This document shows, piece by piece, positions 1 through 12,170 of a stretch of 64,000 nucleotides of DNA. The position numbers were made by a program, and so were the translations under genes. This DNA is from Brachionus manjavacas (lineage: Eukaryota; Rotifera; Eurotatoria; Ploima; Brachionidae): assembly GCA_019054805.1 (NCBI GenBank), contig JAHQIY010000002.1, positions 7,750,001 to 7,814,000 on the forward strand. The letters are read 5' to 3'. The notes beneath the pieces were generated by a model. That model was not told where the DNA came from, made no database searches, and saw only the letters and a program-made list of their open reading frames with translations. The first letter of the stretch is position 1. Every line of letters starts with the position of its first letter.

Positions 1-2250
1 GAAGCTAACAAGCTCTTCAGGATCGAATTTATGACAGAATGGTTTCATTCTGACTGAAAGTAGTTAAAATTTTTATCATAATTCACCTGCAAAATTAAAG
101 GAATTAATAGGTGAAAAATGACTTTAGGAATTCAAATTAGAATTTGAGCCACAGTGAAAATCTAATTGAATTATTGGCAAAATATATTTAATGAAGGAAA
201 AAATTTTGGATGGCTTGATGAAAAAGAGATTAATTTGAAGTTTGCAGCATTAAAGCTTTTAATATTCAATAATATCAGTTTGATGTTTATGTATTAGTAA
301 AATTATAAAAAAGTGAATTTCATGCTTTCATTGTTTATTAGTAATATTTTTAGAAATATTTTTCACTCAGTAATTATGTAAAATTTCGATGTCGTAGTAA
401 AAAATCACAGTCATTGTGTAACTCGAGATTTCATGAAGGCAACTTAAGCTGTAAAAATTAATATACTTTTTATTATTACTTTCTTTTAGTAATTTACTAA
501 AAAGACTCGAAATAACTTAAGCTTACAAAGGAGATTGTTTGTTTTTTTATTTTGAAAATTTACGTTCTATTACTGCAATTTACAAAAATAATAAATCAGT
601 AAATATTTAAAATATTTTAATCTGTTTTTTCGTTTTTAATTTTTACTACTAATCCGCTAAATTTACGAATTTACGTGTTTCAGAAATTTACATTTAATTT
701 ACACCAACATTTGGCAAGTTTTTTTTTCTATTTAACTTTTATAAAATTTTGAAATTACGTTGTTTCATTAAAACTCAATACTTAAGCATGTTAAAATTTG
801 AAATATAATTACGCAATTATTTTTAGAAATGTAAAATAGAAAAAAAAGCTTGCCATTTATAAATTTTGAAAAAAAAATCAAAATACCAGGGTTTGATAAA
901 GAAAATACTTTTATTTTTTTATTTTAAAAAATTTTTGTAATCTTCAAAATTTGTAATAGGCTCTAAAGCCCTGAAACATTCTAACCAAGCCTTTGGTTGA
1001 CTTTAGTGATCCAAAGTTAAACTACTAAAAGTTAAACTTGTTAAATCTATCTTGAAACTTTTTTGGTTTGAGTACATTCTCACTATTATGTAGAGATATT
1101 TCATCAGTTGCTGTTAGTGCTGTTAAGCTTCTTACAAATAATCACGTGACAAAACCAAATTTCAAAATTTTAAAAATTTTTAGATTATGAGATAACAACT
1201 TGTTATCATCCGACTTAAAAATTAGAACTTTTTATTTAAAACTTTTTACTTTTTTCTTTTTACTTTTTTAATTAAAAATACTTACGCAAATTTTTTTTGT
1301 AAAGATTAATTTTCTTCGAATGATTGTTTGTTTTTTTTTGTTCTTTCATTTAAGTTTTGTTTAAATTATTTTCAATTTTTTATTGATTATTATTGAAAGC
1401 TATTTTTATGAGTTATTTCAATTACTTATTTTTCTATTTGATTTTTCTATGAAACGCTACCTGCCTCATGTTGAAAAGTATTCAATTTTAATTAATAAAA
1501 TGACTTAAAGATTTAGGATTGCAAAAAAGCTAGAATCTAAATATTTTTAAAGCTCAAAATTTTACAATTTATATTTCACTATTAACTTTTTCAGATAATT
1601 CAATTGTCAAGCTTTAATCAAAAGATTATTTTATAAGCAAATTTTTATATATTTTAATATACTAGATCAAAAAAGTGTGAATGGGTCGTGATTAGATTGT
1701 GACAAGGGCCCTGACTAATCTGCTGATAAACCTTGAAATTTTGACTGCGAAATTTTTGGAAAAAAATTGAATTAAGTTGCCATGTAGATGCATGTTGAAC
1801 AGGTTGGCTTTGATCAAATAGCTTAATTTATTGCAGATAAATTTTGAAATTTTTTATTGATTTTATGGTTCTAGAAAATATGGAATTTTCATATTTTGTC
1901 ATGCATCCATATCTTACACAATTGTTTAAAATTGATACATAAATAAATGATTCGACTTGTAAAGGAAATGATGAGCTGGAGCCCAATTGTAAGACAATGA
2001 TAATTTATGAAAAAAAGACCTGGATGTTTTGACTGTATCATAATTGGCATATAAAATCTTAGGGCACCCGAGTTAAAGCATTTTATCTTGCCTAAATTTT
2101 GCAAATTTATGCCGATTATTATAAAATTCGTTCGAACAAAAGCAAAAAAATCAATTTCAAGCATTTTTTATTGATTTAATTTCAACTGCTGCTGATGATG
2201 CCAATAATTTTGCTGCAATAATTGAATACCAGATTTTAAAAAACATAATA
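1..2250. other. AT-rich non-coding stretch, no gene seen
   Basis: I found no open frame with coding character, no splice-flanked exon and no recognisable transposon protein in this stretch. It holds poly-A/T runs and a few words with the TTTACG core near 555-690 that resemble the TTACGTAA-rich islands seen elsewhere in the window. It may be intergenic DNA or decayed repeat. Confidence 0.6.
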
Positions 2251-2257
2251 ATTACTT

Positions 2258-2289
<32 letters not shown>
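2258..2289. repeat. (CT)n microsatellite
   Basis: An almost pure CT dinucleotide run with a single GT interruption, followed by further CT-rich sequence to about 2308. It lies about 380 bp upstream of the serine-rich ORF start. No function can be assigned from sequence. Confidence 0.9.
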
Positions 2290-2671
2290 CATCCATCTCA
2301 CTCTCTCTTTTTTTGTTCAAGTAAAAATGTACAGTGTAATGTTAATTAAAAAAAGCCGAAATCCACATTATGATTTTGAATTTTGAAATAAGCTCGCTCA
2401 CATTCTTTCACCATCTAGTCGACGGGCCCAATATTCGTCTTCATGATTCAGGCTTCTTCTGTCACTTAAATAAAAAGAGAACACCTATTAAACCTTGTCA
2501 TCGAGTCTAATCGCGGGTACAACAGCATTTTTTTCTTTAATTTTTTTGTCAAATAAAAATAGAACAAAAAATTTTCTCTTAATTTTATTAATTATTATTT
2601 AGATTTAATTAAAGAGTTTAATGTCAAAATACCGCTAGGCAACGACACAAAGAACGGATTGAACAAGTAAC

Positions 2672-3711
2672 ATGACAAACAATGAGACTGATAATTTGTT
2701 TGTGAACCAACATGGGGCTTCTCACAGGACCCATTCGCCCATATTGTCGTTTGAGTCCAGCTCGTCCTGTTCGTCGTCCGGATGCACCAAGGCGACCAGA
2801 GCAGCGCTCAACCGCACCAAAAGCCTCAAGCTCAGCTCGTTCGAGAAAAACTCGTCCGAAAACATGCTCTTGCTGAAATCGGACAACTTTTTTTGCTCCT
2901 TGTTCGATGACATGCGACACTCGTCGCCCAATCACTCGCCAACCAAAAAATTGGTCAAAACCTCATCGCTTGTCTCTCAGAGCGATCTCAGAAATTTTAG
3001 CAGGAAACAAATTAAAAAATATTTGAACTACAACCTGGAATGCCTTGATCTGAAGATCGACTTGCCCAAATCAGTTCATTACGAACAAATTGTTGTTAAT
3101 AAATCCTTTGACCAGATCACGGCCAAAAATTTCTCCAGCATTCTTCTGTCATTGTCGTCGTCCTCTTCCTCCTCGTCATCGTCTTCTTCGTCGTCGCTGT
3201 TCAATAGTCGAACTCACATTCGAAAATTGACCAAGCAAAGTCAAACTCTTCAAGTTTTCAGACCGATCAAGTCTTCGTCATCAAGTCAAGACTTGAAGCC
3301 CAAAACTGTTGTGTCTAGCAAAGTTATATCCATCAATAGTGATGGAACTTTTAAGCCCTTATCAGCCTCATCGGCTAATCTTTCGCCGAGCAAATCAGCA
3401 TTTTATAAGCCTGATTTGAACTCGAATGCCAGAAAAATTTCAAATAATCCAAATGAGTTCAAGGTAAGATTTACTTTTATTACTTAAGAATTTACTGCAT
3501 TTTTTTTCGCCTAAAAATTTTTTGTTTCTAAAATTTAAATGTAAAAAAAATTGTTTAATACAAGAAAAAAATTTTAGTATATAAAATAAAGGGAAGTGTT
3601 TATTTTTATCAGCACAATTTTTTTTTACAGAAAAATTCTTCTATATCACCAGAAAAACGAAACCAAAAATGTGAAGCATTAAATGACAAAAAAAAATTAA
3701 TTCCTTTCTGA
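2672..3711 (+). CDS. Serine-rich low-complexity protein (two-exon model; may instead be a first exon of RasGRP)
   Basis: The ATG at 2672 opens a 264-codon frame that stays open to a strong donor (AAG|GTAAG) at 3464. Codon usage is visibly richer in G and C than the flanks. The protein is basic and serine-rich, with a run of about 15 serines near residues 160-178 and several SP motifs, and looks disordered; I recognise no domain. In one model the next exon is 3631-3711, entered through a pyrimidine-rich acceptor, in phase 0, and ending at TGA 3709-3711, giving 290 residues. The 167-nt intron that this implies fits neither intron size class in the window. In the other model the same phase-0 donor joins the phase-0 acceptor at 13201, giving RasGRP a long serine-rich N-terminus across a 9.7-kb intron. 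Both are frame-compatible and sequence alone cannot decide. Confidence 0.6.
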
Positions 3712-4082
3712 TCTTACTCTATTTTTTTGCCGGTTGACAAATTTCATTTTCATTTACCATTATTGGAATTATTTGAGAAGATTGGTAAGGCTGAATTGTG
3801 TTAATTGCATTTTCATTCCGAAAATAGGTTCAAGAGCTGCTGGTTTTGGATTTGGTATGGCAGCATCATGATTCACTGCAAAATCTTCACTATTTTCACT
3901 TGGCTGACGCTGAAGTACATGTTGATTTTTTTAGATTTTTCCTTTACCGTTAGATATTTTGTTTTATAATTAATCAAGTTGGATTCCTGAGGCGTCGTTT
4001 TCTGTTGGATCGATATAATCTATAGAAATTCTCAAAATCGAACTTAAACATTTTCACAGCTTTAAAAAATTACTTGTCACAA

Positions 4083-5597
4083 TTATTTATTTAAAAATTA
4101 AATTGGTTTTATTTTTGTGTTTGAATTACAAAATGAATTAAATGTTGAAAAAATATTAAAAAGTGCGATGCTCAAATATTTTTTTCAATCTGAAAAAAAA
4201 AAATTTAAGTTCGTATTGCAAACATGAAAAACTTTGAGTTTTTATGAATTTTGACTTTGGGTTTGTGATATGATGATCCTTAAAGATAATATTTGTAGTT
4301 TAAAAAAATATCTATGCTCTGTTTTCCATTTTTCAAAAATTGAGTATTTGTTAAAATGCACCAAACGAAAATAAGTTATCACTAAAATGAAAATTTTACA
4401 AGAAGAAAACCAAGTTTTTCGGGTCTAGTCGCTTAGGTAAACTATGGTTCACCTGTTACTGGAATAATTTAAAAACTGTTCTACTATTTTTAAATTTTAT
4501 TCATTATTTAAAAAAAAAGCTAAAGTAATGATAAAAAATAAAAAAGAGAAAATAATTTCAACGCGAGAGAGAGAAACGATTTTTGTTCATCAGTCAATAC
4601 TAGACTTAACTTTTTCACAAACAGAACAAGCAAGTGGTGGAATAAATTACCTAATGACATAGTCGTAGCGAAATCGGTCAACTCGTTTAAAGCAAAGCTA
4701 GACAAATGGCTGGAATCGAACGAGTCAAAACTAATTTAAACTAATTTAGTAAAAAAAAAAAATAAAAAAATATTATATTAATATTTTATATATAATTAGA
4801 AAATGTATAGGACTGCTATAGCTGAAAATAAAACGCTCAGGCTTTCTCAGCTTTGTGGATAAGATCCACGCAGTTATCTACTACTACTACTACTACTACT
4901 ACTACTAATTACATAGAAAATTTAAAGTTGGGCTGAGTAGGTAAATTTTGCGAAATAGATGAATCTTTGTTCCCCAAAGTCAAACACTTGAAGGGTGAAA
5001 GATTAATTTTAATTTTCTTTAATTTTTTTTTATTCATGCTGAAAGACAAAGATATAAGTAGAGAGCGCATTTGGGTATTTGAAATTGTTGAAAGAGTAAT
5101 ACCAAGTCAACCAGATTAGCGCAAATACTAAGCTATTTCTAAAGCTCTTTTGAATTAAAAATAAAATAATTAATAACTATTTTTTATATCAGTTTCGTGA
5201 ATTAGGAATTCTATTAAATGGCTTTATTTAATTTGTTCACATAATCTAAAAATTTTTCGTCTAATTCAATTTTAGTTTTTTTTTAAATATGTTTTTATTC
5301 GAAGGAGAATTTGCTCGGTATTAGTAAATAAATTTATTGTTTAAAAGTTAAAAAAGAATTTTTTCAAATTTCCAAACAAAAATTAAACTCATTCTATTTC
5401 ACCAAAGAGTTTAATTTCAAATATGAAAATGTTAGCAATATTAACTTTAAATTGTTTTTTTGTTGAAACTGAAAAAAAAATTTGAAACATCGCACTTTTT
5501 CAATGTTATTTCAACATTGGATTCATTTTATGATTCAAACACAAAAAATTTAACCAATTTTTATTTTAAATAATTTTTTTTATTAAATAATGTCAAA
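4083..5597. mobile_element. Decayed element with ~115-150 bp terminal inverted repeats
   Basis: The sequence from about 4083 to 4215 reappears as an imperfect reverse complement at about 5440-5597. Shared stretches include the word AAAGTGCGATG (inverted as CATCGCACTTT) and neighbouring runs of the same order and spacing. This is the layout of a non-autonomous DNA transposon with long inverted repeats. No transposase frame is visible inside. A LINE 3' fragment (4550-4907) has landed between the arms. Target-site duplications were not resolved because the flanks are simple AT sequence. Confidence 0.65.
4550..4907 (+). mobile_element. LINE 3' end (CR1-like reverse transcriptase C-terminus) with (TAC)n tail
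   Basis: In one frame the + strand encodes the typical C-terminus of a CR1/jockey-type reverse transcriptase, with the peptide WWNKLPNDIV followed by SVNSFKAKLDKWL and a TAA at about 4733. The 3' UTR carries a 6-bp stem hairpin (GTGGAT at 4855-4860 with ATCCAC at 4864-4869) and then a TAC trinucleotide run at 4878-4907, the microsatellite-type tail expected of this LINE group. Strongly 5'-truncated and without an intact ORF. Confidence 0.8.
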
Positions 5598-5607
5598 GTT
5601 CTTATCA

Positions 5608-5638
<31 letters not shown>

Positions 5639-5675
5639 TTATTTCAATGAACGCCTCTAAGGCGATGTAAAAAAA
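5608..5675 (-). mobile_element. Solo LINE 3' tail: (ATT)n plus hairpin
   Basis: On the minus strand this reads as a short 3' end: a hairpin (5-bp stem CGCCT/AGGCG, 5652-5664) followed by an (AAT)n microsatellite (5608-5640). It has the same architecture as the ends of coding LINEs in this window, but no reverse transcriptase sequence is attached, so I infer an extremely 5'-truncated insertion. Confidence 0.5.
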
Positions 5676-6039
5676 TTTAAAAATCAAAAAGTTAAAATAA
5701 CTATTAAAAAAAAATATATATATAATAAATTTTCTGATGACAAATAATCTTGCTGATAAAAAAAATTAAGTGAAGAAAGAAATAAAGTACTAAAATAAAC
5801 ACTAATTAAATGATTGATTTCGAAAGTGGTGTTACAGATTAATCGAATGTGAGATTGAAGATTATCAATTGTTATCGATCTAGTTTTGAGTTTTGATCAA
5901 TTTATTGTACTCAATTGATTTATTAAAAGAGTATAGCTAAATGAAATTGTAAAAACTTTTTGAAAAATTATTTATGCAGACATATTGTAGCATTCACAGC
6001 TACAGTAGTAATTAGATACAAGGATTTTACCATATTTAC

Positions 6040-6950
6040 ATTTTTGCACTTTTTATTTTGTTAATTTCCGTAATTTGGCAAAAATTACCGTAAAAACTAA
6101 AAGAAAAATTGACAAATATACGGTAATTTACATGAATTTTCGCAATATTTTGTCAAATTACGGAAATTAATATTAATAAAAAGTGCAAAAACTTCTTAAA
6201 AAAGCTGCATATACCCTAAAGGGAAAATGACTATGCTTGTTTGAAATAAAACAATATTAACTTAATTTAACAAATTTTTTAAAATTTTTTACTTTAAATA
6301 ATTAATATTTAAAAAAAGTTTTTTGAGAAGTTTTGGTGCTTTTATTATGATAATTTCCATAATTTGACAAAATATTACGAAAATTCATGTAAATTACGGT
6401 AAATGACTTAAATTATTGTAAAATATGGTAAAATCTTGGTAAAACCTGAATGACCTAATCGTTTAAGCTTTACAAATATTGGTTTCAAAAAAAGAAACTT
6501 AGTAGAAAAGACTGGTAATTAAAGAACATTAATTAGAATTAAAAAACAGCTTTTTTTTACATTTAACAACTTCAGCAAGTTTTTTAAACTCATAAATTGA
6601 ACTTATTTAATAAATAACTTCTCAAAGCATAAATGTTATTTGCTTAAAATTATATAAAAGTAGTATTATTTGGTGAAAAAAAATAGAAAGCGATTTAAAA
6701 TGTCAAATGTAGATTTTTTTTTATGTGATTGACAGTGATGATTTTTTCCGGATTCTGAGGTGAAATTACGTAATTTTACGTAATTGACCATTTGTTACTT
6801 AAAAATTTGTTAAACTCAAAAAGTATACAAAAAGATAATTTTTTCTTTTTTTTAAATTTTTTGCTAAAATTAATTTTACTTTCCAAAACATTAAAAAATA
6901 ATTTACCAAATTTTACGTAAAATAACGCTAATTTTGAGTCAAAAATCGTA
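6040..6950. repeat. Island rich in TTACGTAA / GTAAATTACGG words
   Basis: This stretch repeats the motifs TTACGTAA, AATTTACGTAA and CCGTAATTTG on both strands several times within 900 bp. Similar islands recur at about 32210-32940, 38990-39180, 51660-51690 and 57430-57510. It looks like a degenerate repeat family. No coding capacity is seen. Confidence 0.5.
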
Positions 6951-7101
6951 AAAAAGGAGAAGAAAATTTTTTTTTTGAAATAGATTTTTCTTATTTATTT
7001 AGCATGAATTTCTTTAATATTAAAAAGTAACGAAATAAATATGAAAGCAGATGCTCTTAAAATTCTATTCTAAATTCATTAAAATATAAGGTCATAATTA
7101 T

Positions 7102-7367
7102 TGTTGCCGAGTAGGTTGACTGGATCTCTTTGACATAGTAGTGGGAGTAGTGTTAGATAAAAGATATAAAATTTTTCTATTCAGAACACAAAATCAGGAC
7201 TATTTATTCAAATTAAACTATATTTATATATTTCTTAACTTGGCGCCAGCAATCACTCAGTTGAGTTAGACTAACAAACTAGCAACTAGATTCATGACAC
7301 TCATGAATATGAAAGGACTAATACCCGGGGCCTAGCTACGCCTACATAATATAGTGACACGGCAACA
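7102..7367. mobile_element. Solo LTR of an LTR retrotransposon (Copia-like ends)
   Basis: The 266-bp unit begins TGTTGCCG and ends CGGCAACA, a perfect 8-bp inverted terminus of the TG...CA type. It is flanked by the 5-bp direct repeat ATTAT at 7097-7101 and 7368-7372, as expected of integrase-made target duplications. It contains a TATAAAA box-like word near 7164. No internal gag/pol sequence is present, so it is a solo LTR left by recombination. TGTTG...CAACA ends are common in Copia-type elements; that assignment is an inference. Confidence 0.75.
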
Positions 7368-7372
7368 ATTAT

Positions 7373-7650
7373 CATCATCATAATATGTCAATCTTTTAAG
7401 GCACGGATGTTAAGCGTCTCCAACTTTCCCTTTCTCTGGCATAGTTTGTAATTTCGTCCTATGATATCTTGTTCTTATGATCTTGGAGGATGGTTTTTAA
7501 AATTTGGTCAAGGTAGAATTTTGTTCATTTTCCTTGTCGATTCGATTCCGTGACTTTTGATTCATGTAGTGAAAATAATTGGTGCTGGTTCATCTTCAGG
7601 CATTCGCAGGCAATGTCCAATTAAGCTGAGCCATCTTTTTCTTATTCTTA
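7373..7650 (-). mobile_element. LINE reverse transcriptase C-terminal fragment with (TGA)n tail
   Basis: The minus strand encodes a degenerate peptide RWLSLIGHCLRMPEDEPAP followed by a region ending in KLCQRKGKLETLNIRALK. This matches the conserved C-terminal GHVLRM-type segment of APE LINE proteins such as those common in flatworms and cnidarians. Several stops interrupt it. The 3' end is a short TGA/ATG run abutting the solo LTR. Confidence 0.65.
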
Positions 7651-7999
7651 TTATATTATCCTCGGATACATGCCAAAAAATGAGATTAATGGGACTCTTC
7701 TCTACCTTTTTCTTAAATAAAATATTTTATAAAAATTAATTAACTAGCTGAATATCAAGTTTTTAATCGAATTTAGAAAAGTATTGATGCATATAATTTG
7801 ATCTTTTATAAATTTTTTTTTTTTCTTAAGTCAAAAATAAACAAATTATCAATTACAAAAATCATAAAATTTACTTTAAAAATTTTTTTAAAAAAGTATT
7901 TACCTTTTAAAATCCTTGAAAATCTAAGACTACTTGAGCTTCTGTGTTAGTCTTTAAAGCAAAGAACCTCAATGGACTATAATTTTTTCTTAAGTCTAA

Positions 8000-10950
8000 T
8001 TTTCGAGTAGCCATTTATGAAGACCTCTTCTTGAGATTAATAAAATTGATTTGAAATAATTGACTAGTGAAATAGATAAATAGCAAGTCTTATTAGAAAA
8101 AAATAAATTAAATTAGTTTAACTTATAAACTATAAAGAAAAAAAAATGCGAAACGTATTGAAACTACTGCTATAGCTTATTAAAGCTTAGATTGGAGAAT
8201 CTACAAATTGTAGGTAATTTTATTAGTCCTACTACAAATATTTTGTATTGAATTTATTAGAAATGTAATTTAAAAATTTTATCTTTTTATGTCCTTCTTT
8301 AGTAAAGTCGAAAAAATAAATCGAAAAGAAAGAAGTGGATTTAGCCTGCGTTGAGTGAATTTACTGTCAGTAATTTTTAGCGAGAAATGAGATGAATTAT
8401 TTGGCGAACGTCATTTAAGACTAGAAGATCTATTTTAGCCCTCAAGCCCGAGAAATTAGTGAAAAACAGTACAAATGTTTGACAAGTCTAAATAACATCT
8501 CGGACCTTTATGTTAATATTTTTAAATGCTTATTATTAATAAAATTAACCTCTTTTCAAAAAATTATGTTACTTTTTAAATTATGTGACATTGAATTATA
8601 AAGGAAAAAAAATGGATCAAAAAGTGGAAATTTTAATTTTAATTAATATTCAGCAAAATTTTGGAAAAAAGTCAAAAGGCTTCTCGATTATACTTAAAAA
8701 TATAAAACTTTTTAAAATTAAAAATATTTTGTTCGACTTTTTTATTTTTAAATTAATTTCAATTAATTTATTTCAATTTTTTGTGCTGTTTTTTATATTA
8801 TTTACAGTAATTTATTTAAATCAAAAGGTAATAAATGTATAACATTATTAAGACAATAGATAAATTATTAACTGTGCTTGTATAAAGTTTTATTCACTTT
8901 TCGAATTTGACATGTTTACACGGTTTAATTAAAAACTTAGATCTTAAAGTCAGATCTAACTTAAATCATCTAAAAAAGATCATAATAATAAACAATTTTT
9001 TTTAAATGCTTATAAAAAATTGAAAAAAAACTTATCATTTTTTAATTTTCTGTCATTTTTTAATGTAATAATTTAGTTAAACATTTATTTTAAAAGCGAC
9101 AATCAATTTTCAACTGTTTTTTCTTAGTCTTTTTTTCAATTCAATATCAGTGATAATTAAAAGAAAAGTATTTTTTTCTGAGATAGTATTGAATTTCAGA
9201 GCAAAAATTAGAGTACTACTTAACTCAATCTAAATGACAATAGAGTTATTAAAAATTTTTTAAAAAAATTAAATATTTTTAAATATTATTAAATTCGGTT
9301 CTTAATTTAAAAAAGTTTTAGATTTTTTAATTTTTTGAAATAAAAAGTTAAATTATTTTAAATGATTTTTAAAATAAAATTGAGTTCGTCTCAATACCTG
9401 GATGTCCAGAATAGGGAAACAAAATCTTAAGACTTATGCTTTTATGATAAAATTTCATAAATCAAGGCTTTTGATTTCTTTTAATACTACATAGAACTAA
9501 TTCGTTTTTCTTTTAAATGATTATATAACTTATGGTTTATTTTTAGCAATAACTGTTCATAACTCTTTTCGCTAAAACAAAAAACAGATTGAGAATTTAA
9601 CAAAAATTTATCGACTTTTTATAACATTGTGATAAGCAATGGAAATTTTTTTAATAATTAATTAAAATTCTAAATTAACCAAAAAGAAGGAAACTTAAAG
9701 TTTTAAAAATATGAAGCGTTTTGATAAAATCTAAGTGTCATCAATTCAGGGATAAAATTTTTTCTCATTTTTTAAATATTAAAATTAAATGAATTTGTTA
9801 TTCTTTATCCTATAATCGATTTTATTTTATTTTTTAAAGTTAATTTTAAAATATGTACTCAAGATTTTAACCATTTTATTCACCTTAATAAATTTATTTG
9901 ATTTTATCAAACAAAAACTAGATAGATCGGATTTAGGAAAAGATCCAAAATTAAAATTTTGTGTCAATAGATAAAATCAAAATTAAAATTTTTCTCTATT
10001 TTTAAATCATTTATTTAAAGAATTTTTTAGGTTTGTTTCCTAATTAACTGAAATCTGACACTAGACTCAAGGATGAAATATTTTTTTTGTATTATGTAAT
10101 AATGATCTTTAAAAAAGATTATTTTATACAAACTAAACGTAATTTTATCTTTTAAAAATCTGTTTGAGCTTATAAATTTTTTAAGTTGAGAAAAAGAATA
10201 AAATATTAAAAAATTTTAGAATATTTTGAAACCGGAGGCCAATTTTATTTATAAAAATGCGCAAAGAATAAAGTTTTCGCTTCTAATTTTAAAAAATTTT
10301 CTTTTCCTGTTAAAAGTTCTTTTAATTAGAAAAAAAATTAGTTAATTATTTGAAATTAAATTAAGCTAAATTAAAATGAAAAATGATTTCTATTTTAATC
10401 AATTCAATGAAAAATTATCAGTTAGGTGTAAAGTGTATCATGTTTCAAAATTATTTCAGATTGGCGCAAACAATTTATTATTTGAAAAATTCAACTTGTA
10501 ACAAAAGATAGAATTTTATTAAGATTTGAAATGATCTGACAAATTTTCAGCTTTTTTCAGCATAAATGAAATATTGCTGTATTTAACTCAATTAAATCAT
10601 GGGATGCTGAAAGGAGAGCGCTCTTTCTTCAAGCAGCAGACCATAGGTCACATTTTAATTTATATAAATAAATAAATAATATCCTGGCAAAAATATTTTT
10701 TTTTAAACAAAGACAATTAAAATAATTTTATTTCACCATTAATTTAAAGTAAACAAACTTCTTTTTTCAAAGAAGCTTTATGATTAAGAAGTATGAAAGG
10801 TTACTGGTTGTCAAATTGTAGCTATAGGCGGCTGGTGAATTTAATTGATTTATTAAATTAAATAAATTAATAAGATTTATATTTCAAACATTATTTGTTT
10901 AATAAAAAAGTAAAAAACAGGAATTTCTTTAATCAAATTGTATGTTTCCC
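8000..10950. other. AT-rich stretch with no recognised content
   Basis: No splice-flanked exon, protein homology, inverted repeat or tail structure was recognised. The 85-codon frame at 8585-8842 has the composition of random AT-rich DNA and I do not call it a gene. This lies in the 9.7-kb interval between the serine-rich ORF and the RasGRP exons. Confidence 0.55.
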
Positions 10951-11082
10951 AATATTTTTCCAAGCCAGACTGAGCTTCTTTGAAAAGGCATGCAGTGAAA
11001 CTTGCTTGATGTGATGCGTTCTATAAATTTAATCTTTCAAAATTAAACAGTTCTAATAAATTTTTAGTAATTTTTTATGATT

Positions 11083-12170
11083 TTGTGAAGTTCAGTACAA
11101 AAGAACAGAATAAAGTGTAAAAAATTAAATAATTTTTTGCTAAAGGTTTAAAATTAATTCTGTGAAAGCAACATGGTGCAACATTCAAAGTTCAATCAAC
11201 TGTAAAGGTCTTCTAAAGGTGTGCAAAATCTCCGCAAAATGCACTTCGCTTAATTATCTTGAAATTTATAAGATTAATTTCATTCGGACCCTTCCAAAGT
11301 TCATTTAAGTAACAAATAGTTGAGTTCTTCACTAGGAATCTGGCATAGGAAGTGTTAGCCTTAAGGTTATTACAGTTTAAACACGAGATACTAACTTTTA
11401 CGGATTGAATACAAGAAATTGATTAAATTAAGTATAAAAATAAAAAAATTTAAATTTTGATTTAAACAAGATTTGTTGGATTGTTTGGTGTTGTAAATGT
11501 TTGAGAACGATTCTGTTCATTTTTTTCGGCATTTGTTTGTCTTTCAGCACGGTCTTCGATACTTGTTGACTACCGAACCTTTCGGTCATGAATCTTTTTG
11601 ATTTATGATCTCTTTGTCAAATATACTAATTGAACATTTGACTTGAAGTTATTTTGTGCTGTTTTTATTTGAGTAAAACTATATTCTTACAATCGATTCC
11701 ACGTTTTTTTTACATTCTCATTTTCTTCGCCATTTTCTATTTGTCCTAGGTAAACTTCAATTTTCTTACACACGCGTTAAGGCCACTTTTATCGCCTATA
11801 CCAGCATTTTTCATGTAAGTAGTAGTTGATGTTTTTTGTTTGTTTTTCGCTTTGGACCGGCTACTTTGTATCCTAGGGTATCATCTTCTATGTCTATGCT
11901 CGATCAGTTTTTTTTTTTTATATTTAACTTTTTTTTATACTCTTTCTCCTTCAATGGAGGATAATTTAACAATAAATAAATAAATAAATATTGAAATTCA
12001 ATTTTTGCTAAACTCTGCAAATTTATCAGACTAAGATATTTGATGCAACTTTGAATGTTGCACTATGTTGCTTTCACAGAGCTAAGTTTAAACCTTTAGA
12101 AAAAAATTAATCAATTTTTTTACATTTTTTTTGTTCTTTTAAACAATTTGCATTGAATTTCACAAAACCT
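11083..12170. mobile_element. Inverted-repeat element (~120-bp arms) interrupted by a LINE tail
   Basis: The sequence around 11160-11200 (with GTGAAAGCAACATGGTGC and then CATTCAAAGTT) recurs as a reverse complement around 12040-12080. The match continues outward through CTAAAGGTTTAAA and an AAAAGAACA word, giving arms of roughly 120 bp (11083-11205 and 12035-12170). This suggests a non-autonomous DNA transposon. The interior holds a LINE 3' UTR and tail. No transposase is visible. Confidence 0.65.
11500..11990 (+). mobile_element. LINE 3' UTR fragment with hairpin and (AATA)n tail
   Basis: The stretch is less AT-rich than its surroundings and ends with a CTCC-TTCAAT-GGAG hairpin (11946-11959) followed by a run of AATA units to about 11990. 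This is the same hairpin-plus-microsatellite layout as at other LINE 3' ends here. No reverse transcriptase peptide was recognised, so assignment rests on the tail alone. Confidence 0.45.

Noticed and set aside
1889-2164. 91-codon minus frame upstream of the first gene
   Set aside because: No splice context, no similarity, and composition of random AT-rich sequence.
4878-4907. CRISPR-like short repeats
   Set aside because: Simple TAC microsatellite at a LINE 3' end; no spacer structure here or elsewhere and the genome is eukaryotic.
8585-8842. 85-codon hydrophobic frame
   Set aside because: Made of Lys/Ile/Phe/Leu codons as expected from AT-rich DNA; no start context or conserved motif.
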